Shown piece after piece: positions 1 through 8,602 of a stretch of 32,062 nt of DNA. A model generated the notes under the pieces. That model was given only the letters and a program-made list of their open reading frames with translations, made no database searches and was not told the DNA's origin. The DNA lies in assembly GCA_016199865.1 (NCBI GenBank), contig JACQFV010000159.1, positions 1-32,062 of the forward strand, read 5' to 3'. Source of the DNA: Candidatus Zixiibacteriota bacterium (GTDB lineage: Bacteria; Zixibacteria; MSB-5A5; WJJR01). Position numbers and translations under genes: made by a program. Numbering within the stretch: position 1 is the first letter of the stretch; each line of letters begins with the position of its first letter.

Positions 1-1
1 C

Positions 2-229
2 GGACTCAAGACCACCCAGACCGAGTTCTTGCCGCCGTACGCGCCCGAGCTGAATCCGGTGGAGGGGCTGTGGGGTTACCTCAAAATGAACCCGCTGGCC
101 AATCACGCCCCCCGGGATGCCGATGAGCTCGCCGTCCAGGCCGACTGGATCGTCCGAGAGGTTCAGGACGACACCCACCTGCTTCGTTCGTTCATCAAGA
201 GGACCCCGCTTTCTCTATGCCTTAAATAG
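2..229 (+). pseudogene. 3' end of IS630-family DDE transposase (5' part outside the window)
   Basis: Frame 2 is open from the window edge: GLKTTQTEFLPPYAPELNPVEGLWGYLKMNPLANHAPRD. The 'LPPYAPELNPVEGLWGYLK' block is typical of the IS630/DDE_3 catalytic C-terminus. Confidence 0.85.
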
Positions 230-233
230 GACA

Positions 234-905
234 TTAGTTATGCGTATACCAATAGTACCAGGGGAGCCAGCTGGCGGCATTGAGCCACGTGAAGACGAGG
301 AACTGGAAGCGGTCGATCAACAATGAGACGCGGGCCATGACGGTGAATCCAAAAGAAGCGCCGAATCCAACCATCAGCACGACAATGCCGACTTTGGCGA
401 TCAGGCCGATCGCGCCCTTGTGCTCCTTGGAGAAGAAGAAGTAGATGAGCGCGGCCACCAGACCCAGAAGAATGATGACGTTGTTGATAATGCCGCCAGT
501 GGTGGCCTGGGGGGAGTGCATGTAGGTCACCAGTGCGACCGAGCCGTTCAAATGCTCGACGACCTTTGCCTTCATCTCGAGCGGAATGGCCGCGCCGGTG
601 GCGACGCCGAGGTAGAGCGCCAAGGGGTAACGGGAAATCCAGGTCCATTTCGGCACCAAGCGCGTCCACATCAGAATCCCCAGACACAGGGGGATGACGT
701 ACCACCACTTCCCCTGTTGGAGTCGCTCGATGATGTTCGGCATCACGACGGTGTAATAGAAGATCACCACCCAATACCCGGCCGTGACCCCTACCACCAG
801 GTGCTCGGCAAATTTGTAGAACGGGTTGTCTTTGTAAAGAAATGAGAAGATCGCGAGCGTCAGAAACGCGGCAATGGTCGTCGATATCACGGAACCCCAA
901 TCCAT
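234..905 (-). CDS. conserved multi-pass membrane protein, unknown function
   Basis: 223-aa ORF with several hydrophobic segments; first of four tightly spaced minus-strand ORFs. Confidence 0.8.
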   Translation of the reverse strand: MDWGSVISTTIAAFLTLAIFSFLYKDNPFYKFAEHLVVGVTAGYWVVIFYYTVVMPNIIERLQQGKWWYVIPLCLGILMWTRLVPKWTWISRYPLALYLGVATGAAIPLEMKAKVVEHLNGSVALVTYMHSPQATTGGIINNVIILLGLVAALIYFFFSKEHKGAIGLIAKVGIVVLMVGFGASFGFTVMARVSLLIDRFQFLVFTWLNAASWLPWYYWYTHN

Positions 906-924
906 CTCTCGTCCCGCTCTCTTC

Positions 925-1776
925 TCAAGTCAAGCGACGGCGTTGGCTCTTGGGTATGGCGAAGTAGCCAACGTTGCCGGCGATGATGAAGAGAATGATG
1001 ACCATGTGGGCCACCACTTGCACCTTCATGCCTTCCACCGCCCGGCCCGGCGCTCCCACCAATTCTTCATATTCGGCGGCCCCCTTGAGTCCGCCCAAGA
1101 GCCCGAATATCTGATGGGTTTGCATGTAGGGATAGTAGTCGCTGGCCATGACGCCGGTGAGCCCCAGCGCCAAGGGCACGCCATAGCGGCCGTTGCCGTA
1201 GGTAATCCAGTAATCCGTCCCCGAGGTGCCCGAGACGTTTAGAACGGCGCGAACGTCGGTGAGGTTGCGAACGTGGGCCATCATCGGGAGGGAGTCGACG
1301 GGCACGTTGTAGTAATCCGTGGGAAATGGGATCCGGTAGTTCTGGCCCATGCCCAGAATGATCAGCGCCGGATAGGGTTTGTAACCCAAGAATACATAAT
1401 CAATGCCTCTTTTCATGCGCTCGCCGGTGCGGGCAAAATGCCGCGCCACGGCCGTGTCGAGGAGCATGGCCGTCATCACGGGACCGTTGGGGTGAAGCGC
1501 GGTCACCACAACCTTGATCTTTTTGTCAAAACACTGCCGCAGGATCGACAGACTCATCGGGTGCAATTCGGCGATGGTGGAGGGATCGTAGTCGATGGCC
1601 AGATGGATCACGTCACCGGCCTTTAGCGAGTCGACGTAATTGTAGATGTTCCGCGCCTCCTGCGAGATCGGGATGGGAACCGTGAACGGGATGACCAGAG
1701 AAATCAGCACGGACAACCCCAGCACCAGATAGATCCAGCGCCGGTCAAGGGCGAACATTTTCTCGAAAACCGTCAT
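925..1776 (-). CDS. membrane-anchored protein, unknown function
   Basis: 283-aa ORF with an N-terminal TM (WIYLVLGLSVLISLVIPFTV) and a C-terminal TM (VVAHMVIILFIIAGNVGYFA); same strand and close spacing as neighbours. Confidence 0.8.
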   Translation of the reverse strand: MTVFEKMFALDRRWIYLVLGLSVLISLVIPFTVPIPISQEARNIYNYVDSLKAGDVIHLAIDYDPSTIAELHPMSLSILRQCFDKKIKVVVTALHPNGPVMTAMLLDTAVARHFARTGERMKRGIDYVFLGYKPYPALIILGMGQNYRIPFPTDYYNVPVDSLPMMAHVRNLTDVRAVLNVSGTSGTDYWITYGNGRYGVPLALGLTGVMASDYYPYMQTHQIFGLLGGLKGAAEYEELVGAPGRAVEGMKVQVVAHMVIILFIIAGNVGYFAIPKSQRRRLT

Positions 1777-1791
1777 GCGCGTCCCAAACGA

Positions 1792-2415
1792 TCAATCTCT
1801 TCCCAAGTACGAGCGTTCTATCCCCAAGACCACCTTCAGAGCGGTCGACACGATCCCCAAGCCGACGCCGATCGTGATGGCGCGCTTGGCGGCCAGATTC
1901 GGAACATTGAGTAGCCAACTGGCCGTACTGGCGGCCGGGATCGACAACGGACCCATGGGAAAGAACCGGATCATCACGATGAAGGCCGAGACGAGCAGAA
2001 CCGACGCGACGGCCGAGCGCGCCCGGAAGGCGCGGTACGCCGCGGACGCAATGAAAAACGACAGCAAGGCGAACATCGTGGGCAGGATCGACTGCATGAT
2101 GTATTGAAACTCCCACTTGTAGACCGGAGACTCCTGTCCGCCGAACCACGGGAGGCCGGCAACGATCATCGACGCCAAGCCGGCGAGCGTGACGACCGAG
2201 TACCCCCAGTCGGGCGTACGCGTTCGGACACGCTTGGCTGACATGCGGATCAGTGAGATGATTCCCAAGGAGAGGGCGAACACGCCGATGATCGGTGGCC
2301 AGTCGAGCGCCACAAACTCGTAAAAGAACTCCGACGATTCGTGCGGCACGAAATATTGGAAGACCATGAAGGCCCCAAACAGAAAGAGGAGGATTAAGGG
2401 CAACTGTCGCTTCAT
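1792..2415 (-). CDS. multi-pass membrane protein, unknown function
   Basis: 207-aa ORF with several hydrophobic helices; clustered with neighbours. Confidence 0.8.
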   Translation of the reverse strand: MKRQLPLILLFLFGAFMVFQYFVPHESSEFFYEFVALDWPPIIGVFALSLGIISLIRMSAKRVRTRTPDWGYSVVTLAGLASMIVAGLPWFGGQESPVYKWEFQYIMQSILPTMFALLSFFIASAAYRAFRARSAVASVLLVSAFIVMIRFFPMGPLSIPAASTASWLLNVPNLAAKRAITIGVGLGIVSTALKVVLGIERSYLGRD

Positions 2416-2430
2416 GGCACGCTCATCCCG

Positions 2431-3822
2431 CTAACGCAAATTCATCCGAAACATGGCCACGATCGAGTCCCACTGCAGCGCCGCGCCAACAACCCCGACT
2501 ACGAGAGCCGTCAGAAAGGCGGCCTTGGCCCAATCCTGGGCCTTGAGCGCGCCCAAGAGCTTGGGCTCACGCCCCAGATACGCCGAGGCGGCGTACAGTT
2601 CCTCGCCGATCAAAGCATAGTCGCAGGCGACGACAAAAAATGGTATCTGAGTCACTTGGTCGGTACCGGCAATCTGGATCGAACCGGCTACCGAGCCGGT
2701 CTCCGCGAGAACCAAGGACTCAGCGAAGAACATCCCCAGATAAAGATTGGTGGCCGTCTGCCGGCGGAGCATCGTGCCGCTCACGGCCGCCACATAAGCG
2801 AATTGCTCTTGGGTCACGAAGTAGACAATGTCCTGCTTGTAGTCCTCGGGCCGGCCGGCATCCAGGTATGACTGCCTCACGGTCTCTTGTGCGATCGTCA
2901 TCACCACACCGTCATAGCACGGCACCAACAACTCGGTGCGATGCTCGGCCACCTTCTTGGCGACACGTGACAAGATCGTCAGGGAGGCAATGGTGGCGAT
3001 GTCATCCGCGGCGCCGAGCCCCAAAACGTACAGGATCGGGCGATTCATCTCCGTCGCGCGACCGATCGCCTCATCCACGGCTGAGATCCCGGCCAGCGGC
3101 CGGATGTAGAGTGCTTTCCCGCTCTTGGCGATGCTGATGAACATCAACACGAGAACGGTGAATAGCGCCACCGGCAAGCCGATGTGCAGAATCTTATCGA
3201 CGTGGAATATCTGCCCGTGCGCCTGAACCGGAGCACTCGGATCCGAGGCGGCACGGCTGCCTGTGGCGGTCACCGCCACCACGCGGTATTGGAAGTCATT
3301 GTTGTCCGGGAGAAAATCATCGCCGTCACGGAATTTCCCTCCCGAATTGACGTAGCTCGATTGCCCCGACGGCGCCTGCCCGATGGTATCCCATTCTCCC
3401 GGGATAAAACGCCACGCCGCCGCACCATAGACCGCTGAAGCGAACAGCCGCACGTCGGGATGGGCAGGGCCGGCTGAATCGACGGGGAGCGGGCCCTTCA
3501 TCCCCGGCGACCGGAGAATCTTGTAGGCCAGGATATTCTTCTGCCCGCGCCCGTCATCAAGGGACGGATCCCACGTCACGGTGATCGCATGCCCATGATC
3601 GTTTGGAGAATCGACCGCCCGAACATTCGTGGGCGGAGCGGGATTTGTGTCGGACGTCAGACGGCTGCCATCCTGAGCCAACAGAGGCGGCGCAGACAAC
3701 AACATCAACGTCGCGAGAACGGGGAAGCTCGTTGTCGCAAGGCAAAACCGCATCATCCACATCCGGGCAAGGGCGAGAACGCCGACTCTCCACAGTATAA
3801 GCCGATGATCAGACGCCGTCAA
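2431..3822 (-). CDS. secreted or membrane protein with fibronectin type III-like domain and C-terminal membrane region (DUF6754-like)
   Basis: Signal/TM region, FnIII-like segment (PAPPTNVRAVDSPNDHGHAITVTWDPSLDDGRGQKNILAYKILRS), then TM segments and a conserved soluble region. Family name is from memory. The true start may be internal. Confidence 0.75.
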   Translation of the reverse strand: MTASDHRLILWRVGVLALARMWMMRFCLATTSFPVLATLMLLSAPPLLAQDGSRLTSDTNPAPPTNVRAVDSPNDHGHAITVTWDPSLDDGRGQKNILAYKILRSPGMKGPLPVDSAGPAHPDVRLFASAVYGAAAWRFIPGEWDTIGQAPSGQSSYVNSGGKFRDGDDFLPDNNDFQYRVVAVTATGSRAASDPSAPVQAHGQIFHVDKILHIGLPVALFTVLVLMFISIAKSGKALYIRPLAGISAVDEAIGRATEMNRPILYVLGLGAADDIATIASLTILSRVAKKVAEHRTELLVPCYDGVVMTIAQETVRQSYLDAGRPEDYKQDIVYFVTQEQFAYVAAVSGTMLRRQTATNLYLGMFFAESLVLAETGSVAGSIQIAGTDQVTQIPFFVVACDYALIGEELYAASAYLGREPKLLGALKAQDWAKAAFLTALVVGVVGAALQWDSIVAMFRMNLR

Positions 3823-4325
3823 GCGCCGGCTGCTGTCAAGAATAACTCAGGGTTGGCCCCCCGTTCAATCGAGGCCACTGTGCGAAGTAGAGCGGTCGAT
3901 GAGCTATGCTCGTGACTTCGCCATGATGCCGAATGACCTGGATTCTACGGCTGCAGAGATCGGAGCTATCCGGGCGCCGCGGCCGGCAACATAACCTGGA
4001 CTTCACTCTCGGCCGAGCACACGATCCGCTCGACCAGCAGATGGATCAGCCGGGGCCGGGACAAGACAGGTCGCGGCAAACAAGGCAGTCATGATCAGAC
4101 TCTTCCGCAGCATCATCTTCTGTCCTCTCCGTCTGGCGTGCCCCCAAACGACTCTCAATGCTCCAAGTGTTGTACGTCAAGGGCGCAAATTGGCGCCAGA
4201 TCGGGTGAGGGATCGCCGAACCTTTATGGTTAGGCAATTCCCACGGCGTCTTGTAAGATGGAAGGAGATGGCCAAAGAGGTCTGAAGAGAAGGAGGCAGG
4301 CGTCTTTCTTCTCAAGGAGTGAAGC

Positions 4326-4799
4326 ATGGTAGGCGGGACCAAGAAGAGGAGTTCCACACCGAAGCGGACAACCTCTACCACGGTGGCGGGGCGCCGCGTC
4401 ACACGGCGCGCGACGGCCAAGCACACGAAGATTACTAAGCGCCCCACAGCGGCCAAGCCGAAGAAGGCCGTGAAACCGGGAGCGTCGGCCAAGCGCCGGG
4501 TGATCCCTCCCGCCACCAGGGCGGAGCACCGTGCCCCATCGACCGCCAAGAAGTCGGTGACCTTCACTCTCGACGCACCGGCAGGATGGGACGTGGCCAT
4601 CGCCGGGACCTTCAACAATTGGCAGCCCCAGGCGATGACAAAAAGCCCAGGCGGTTTGTGGCGCGTTGCCATCAAGCTGGCGCCCGGGACCTACCAGTAC
4701 AAGTTCTTGGCGGACACCCAGTGGCGGGAAGACCCCAACAATCCCCGCAAGACCTCCAACGAGCAGGGCGGATTCAATTCGATCTGCGCCGTGTTGTGA
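4326..4799 (+). CDS. basic-tail protein with C-terminal glycogen-binding (AMPK-beta/CBM48-like) domain
   Basis: N-terminal Lys/Arg/Ala/Thr-rich tail, then SVTFTLDAPAGWDVAIAGTFNNWQPQAMTKSPGGLWRVAIKLAPGTYQYKFLADTQWREDPNNP, a classic AMPK1_CBM pattern. AAGGAG upstream of the ATG. Confidence 0.85.
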   Translation: MVGGTKKRSSTPKRTTSTTVAGRRVTRRATAKHTKITKRPTAAKPKKAVKPGASAKRRVIPPATRAEHRAPSTAKKSVTFTLDAPAGWDVAIAGTFNNWQPQAMTKSPGGLWRVAIKLAPGTYQYKFLADTQWREDPNNPRKTSNEQGGFNSICAVL

Positions 4800-4808
4800 C
4801 CGTCGGAG

Positions 4809-4990
4809 TCACGCCTTAGCCACGGCCCGCTTCAACGTCTCATCGCTCCCCCGCGCCCATATCTCCGTCGTCGTAATCTGCCGATGTCCCAGAGCCCGTT
4901 GCACCAGGTACAGGTCGCCGGTCTTGTGGTACAGCCGGGTGGCGTTGGATAGCTGGCCATTCCGGGCGGGATGAAAATCTCGCGCGAAAC
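4809..4990 (-). pseudogene. tyrosine recombinase C-terminal remnant, copy A
   Basis: NATRLYHKTGDLYLVQRALGHRQITTTEIWARGSDETLKRAVAKA*; the nucleophile-position Tyr reads Trp (EIW versus EIY in copies C, D and F). Confidence 0.85.
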
Positions 4991-5029
4991 TTGACACAGG
5001 TAGACATTTTCGCTCATCTTCGCACACAG

Positions 5030-5106
5030 GGCGGTGTGGCTCAACTGGTTAGAGCGGCGGAATCATAATCCGCGTGTCCGGGGTTCGAATCCCTGCACCG
5101 CTACCA
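5030..5106 (+). tRNA. tRNA with CAU anticodon (Met elongator or Ile2), CCA encoded
   Basis: Cloverleaf by eye: GGCGGTG acceptor/CACCGCT, D-arm GCTC AACTGGTTA GAGC, anticodon arm GCGGA ATCATAA TCCGC (CAT), T-arm CGGGG TTCGAAT CCCTG, discriminator A plus CCA. Confidence 0.93.
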
Positions 5107-5139
5107 CTGCGGGCTGGGGATTGCCGGTCGGGTTGGACC

Positions 5140-6879
5140 ATGGCTGCTGACCATTCGGACCAGGAGAGGACAAACTTCGACGCGCCGCTGGCGGGCGGGA
5201 CGGTCGTTTCGCATTACCGCATTATCGAGAAGATCGGCGCCGGCGGAATGGGCGAGGTATATCTGGCCGAGGATACGGCCCTGAACCGGCCGGTGGCGCT
5301 GAAGTTCCTCTCTGGACGGTTGACCTCCGACGCCAGTCTGCGGTCACGCTTCACCCGTGAAGTGCAGGCGGTGGCCGCATTGAACCATCCAAACATCATC
5401 CACGTCTACGGGGTGTCCGAATTCGAGAATCGCCCCTTTTTTGCCATGGAATATGTGGAGGGGGAATCGCTGCGCGAACTGATCCAGCGTTGTCCCATCC
5501 CGATGGATCAGGTGCTCAGGATCGCCTTTGGCATCGGCGAGGGGCTGAAGGCGGCGCATCAGGTCGGTATTGTACACCGTGACGTCAAGCCGGCTAATAT
5601 CATTGTCGACCAAAGCGGCCATGTGAAGATCCTGGATTTCGGCCTGGCGAAGCGGGTCACCGATCCGGCGCTCACCAGCATGGGGTCTACTCTGGGCACG
5701 ATTTCGTACATGTCGCCGGAGCAGGCCCAGGGGCGCGAATTGGACCGGCGTTCCGACATCTTTTCCTTTGGGGTTGTCCTCTACGAGATGATCACCGGCA
5801 GACTGCCGTTCAAGGGCGACTATGACGCCGCGACACTGACGGCCATCGTCAATGAAACACCGGCGCCGCTGGCAGACCGTCGTCCGGACGCGCCGACGGC
5901 GCTGCAGCCGATCGTCGATCGGCTATTGGCCAAGGACGCCAACCACCGGTACCAGCAACTCTCTGAGGCGCTGACGGAGTTGGCAACGGTACGCGACCAG
6001 CTACGTTTGCCGACCGGCCAGCGGATTGCACCATCAAGGCGGACGAAGCAAAGAATCACCATCTACGCAGGTGCCGCCGTTGTGCTGGCCGTGCTTCTTG
6101 TTGCGTTCAGCAGATTTCTCGGCTCACGGGCGGATGTCGTGGCGCGCGGCGACAAACAAGCCGCCGTGGCGCCGGCCGATGCTGCGGCCAGCGTGAAGCA
6201 GGCCCATCCCGACACAGAGCCGATGGCGACAGTCGTAAACCATCCCGGCTCAAACGCAGGAAAACTTAGCCCTCCGTCTGAGGAGCGTGCCGCACCCGCA
6301 GCCCAGCCGATCAAAGCGCAGATCGAGGCTTCGAGCACGGCAGCGAACCGCACCAGCCAAGTGGACAATTCCGCCACGATCGCATGGCAAAAACCTGATA
6401 GCATTGTCAAAAACCCGGAGCTGCAACCGACGACGCAGACGGTAGATGAACTGCAGAGCACTCCGGAGAAACCACCGTACGGGGCAATACAGTCGGGCAG
6501 TGCTTCGGCAACTGTGCCGTCGACAGGAGCAAGTGTCGACTCGCGGCGCCAAGACTCCCTCGATATTGATGGCGTCATCCGGCGATTCTGGAAGACCCTG
6601 GAGAACCGGCGGGTTTCGGAACTCAAAGATATATATCCCCGCATGGCCGCCGACCGGGAAGCGATCTGGCGGCGTTTTGTGGACAATGCCAAAGACCTGC
6701 AGGTGGGATCGACGATCGCGAGTCTCGACCTGGGCGACAATGAGGCCGATGCGGTCGTATCAGTGAACATGGCGTTCAGGGATTCGCGTGGTTCCCGGAA
6801 ACAGACCGTGCGCTATGAGCTGCGGCTGCGTAAAACCGGAAGCCAATGGGTGATCGTGAACATGGAGCAGAGCCGCTGA
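5140..6879 (+). CDS. PknB-type membrane Ser/Thr protein kinase with C-terminal NTF2/SnoaL-like extracytoplasmic domain
   Basis: GAGGMGEVYLAED, VALKFL, IVHRDVKPANIIVD, DFGLAKR, SPEQAQGRELDRRSDIFSFGVVLYEM; TM helix IYAGAAVVLAVLLVAFSRFL. The ORF-track start at 5074 overlaps the tRNA, so ATG 5140 (MAADHSDQ) is preferred. Confidence 0.92.
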   Translation: MAADHSDQERTNFDAPLAGGTVVSHYRIIEKIGAGGMGEVYLAEDTALNRPVALKFLSGRLTSDASLRSRFTREVQAVAALNHPNIIHVYGVSEFENRPFFAMEYVEGESLRELIQRCPIPMDQVLRIAFGIGEGLKAAHQVGIVHRDVKPANIIVDQSGHVKILDFGLAKRVTDPALTSMGSTLGTISYMSPEQAQGRELDRRSDIFSFGVVLYEMITGRLPFKGDYDAATLTAIVNETPAPLADRRPDAPTALQPIVDRLLAKDANHRYQQLSEALTELATVRDQLRLPTGQRIAPSRRTKQRITIYAGAAVVLAVLLVAFSRFLGSRADVVARGDKQAAVAPADAAASVKQAHPDTEPMATVVNHPGSNAGKLSPPSEERAAPAAQPIKAQIEASSTAANRTSQVDNSATIAWQKPDSIVKNPELQPTTQTVDELQSTPEKPPYGAIQSGSASATVPSTGASVDSRRQDSLDIDGVIRRFWKTLENRRVSELKDIYPRMAADREAIWRRFVDNAKDLQVGSTIASLDLGDNEADAVVSVNMAFRDSRGSRKQTVRYELRLRKTGSQWVIVNMEQSR

Positions 6880-6900
6880 CGGCATACGAGAGGAGGGTTT

Positions 6901-8232
6901 GTGGCCAGGAGGCATTTGCGATGGTTTGTGTGGGCTGTGTGTCTGGGATGGGGTCTGGCAGCGACGGCGCAGGGGCAAAGTCTGCGCAGGCAACTCGAGG
7001 GGGTCTTCAATGACCCCTTGGCCATCGAACTGGCGGGGCCGCCGGGGACGCAGCACGGCGACCATTTCAAGCCGGAAAACGTCAAGACGAGCGGACGGAT
7101 CATCTCGACCATCAGCGATTTTGTCGCGAACAACACCGCCTCGTTTCCACTGAGTTCGACCGCGGCGGGAATCACCTTTGATTTCAGTTCCGGCGTTCCA
7201 GTCGCCACCACGTCCAGCGCCGGGCCGATCTTTGCCGAGAGGGCGCAGACGCTGGGGAAAAACAAGTTGAACGTCGGCGCCAATTTCTCGCGCTTGAACC
7301 TCAACAAACTGCGCGGCATCCCGACCGACGACCTGCGATTCACCTTCACCCATCAGAACGTCGGCGACACGAGCGTCTTCGGCGACTCCCCAAATGAATT
7401 CGACGCGATCGTGCTGGAGCCGCACCTCGATCTGAACGTTTCCATTGTCGCCCTCCATGCCACATATGGCTTGACCGACCGCCTCGACGTCGGGATTGCC
7501 CTACCCCTGGTGAACGTGAGTCTGAAGGCCAAACCATTCGCGCGGATCAACAGTTTCACCTATGCCCACAGCCAACATGCCAACCACTTCTACGGCGGCA
7601 CCTCCGAAAACCCGGTTCTGACCCTGAGCGCCCAATCCGTGGACGACGTGGCCTCCGGCGTGGGCGACGTCGCGCTGCGCGCCAAGGACAACATCTATCG
7701 CGGTGATGGCCTGGACTTGGGGATTCTGGCGGAGGTGCGTCTACCGACCGGTCGCGCGGAGGATCTGCTCGGGGCGGGCAAGTCCAGCGTCAAGGCGGCA
7801 TTGATCGCCTCGGCGGCGTGGGGAAATGTCTCCCCGCATCTGAATCTCGGCTACAACTGGCGCGCCGGCGACCTGTACCGCGACCGGGTCGAACTGATCG
7901 CCGGCTATGACATGAAGGCGACTGACAAGGTCACGCTCGCTGCCGAATGGCTGGGGCAATTCGAAATCGGCCGCGAAGTCGCCGCACTGCGCTTTCCGGA
8001 ACCGACGCAGATACAAACCGCCACGCCCGACGGTGGCGAGGTCACGACCATCGTCGTGGCGCCGACCAATATCCCCAACCGGTCGCACGATCACGTGATG
8101 AATTCATCGTTCGGCATCAAATACGCGCCCAAGGCCAACGTGATCCTGGTCGCCAACGTGATGCTGCCGGTCAACGACGGCGGGCTGAGGTCAAACTTTG
8201 TGCCGACGGTGGGGGTGGAGGTGAACTTCTGA
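6901..8232 (+). CDS. secreted/outer-membrane protein, transporter or phenol MetA-pathway-like beta-barrel
   Basis: GTG start with GGAGG upstream, signal-like N-terminus, repeated amphipathic strand motifs (LNVGANFSRLNLNKL, YGLTDRLDVGIALPLVNVSLKAK, PHLNLGYNW), terminal hydrophobic/aromatic residue pattern (VGVEVNF). Confidence 0.7.
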   Translation: MARRHLRWFVWAVCLGWGLAATAQGQSLRRQLEGVFNDPLAIELAGPPGTQHGDHFKPENVKTSGRIISTISDFVANNTASFPLSSTAAGITFDFSSGVPVATTSSAGPIFAERAQTLGKNKLNVGANFSRLNLNKLRGIPTDDLRFTFTHQNVGDTSVFGDSPNEFDAIVLEPHLDLNVSIVALHATYGLTDRLDVGIALPLVNVSLKAKPFARINSFTYAHSQHANHFYGGTSENPVLTLSAQSVDDVASGVGDVALRAKDNIYRGDGLDLGILAEVRLPTGRAEDLLGAGKSSVKAALIASAAWGNVSPHLNLGYNWRAGDLYRDRVELIAGYDMKATDKVTLAAEWLGQFEIGREVAALRFPEPTQIQTATPDGGEVTTIVVAPTNIPNRSHDHVMNSSFGIKYAPKANVILVANVMLPVNDGGLRSNFVPTVGVEVNF

Positions 8233-8244
8233 GTTTCAGCGACA

Positions 8245-8389
8245 AGATGGCTTGAGAGTCCGCTCTTTCAGTGATCCACCAGCGGGCCAGCGCCTCCAGA
8301 TCCCGCCGGTAGGCAGACCGGGTGTGGGCCGAACGGCCGTTGGCGGCCAGTTGGCGGGTGAAGCGGTCGATGGCAGTCGTTACATTCAT
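8245..8389 (-). pseudogene. tyrosine recombinase N-terminal SAM-like domain remnant
   Basis: MNVTTAIDRFTRQLAANGRSAHTRSAYRRDLEALARWWITERADSQAI resembles the Xer/phage integrase core-binding N-terminus. Start codon is preceded by GGGGAGG. Homology-like sequence ends next to the 3' end of the upstream barrel gene. Confidence 0.75.
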
Positions 8390-8602
8390 CTGGTCCTCCC
8401 CTTAAACGTCATCAGAGTTCGGGAGGGGAAGTCAAGGGGGAGAATTGACAGCGCCTGCGCGTCGAACACATTGACTATCGATGGTCGTTTGCGTCATTTC
8501 CGAGGGCGTCGTACTTTGGAGGTCATTAGCAGAAAGGATTGAGCCGGGGAATTGCGAATGCACCGAATCAACAGCAGTTGACTTCCATCTCTTACGAGAC
8601 CC

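Noticed and set aside
4046-4675. 209-aa minus-strand ORF
   Set aside because: Antisense to the CBM48 gene and spacer; composition looks like a GC-rich shadow frame.
5074-5139. Upstream extension of the kinase ORF (MSGVRIPAPLPLRAGDCRSGWT)
   Set aside because: It overlaps the tRNA 3' half; the kinase almost certainly starts at ATG 5140.
6063-6770. 235-aa minus-strand ORF opposite the kinase
   Set aside because: Antisense shadow of a well-supported kinase gene; no recognisable domain.
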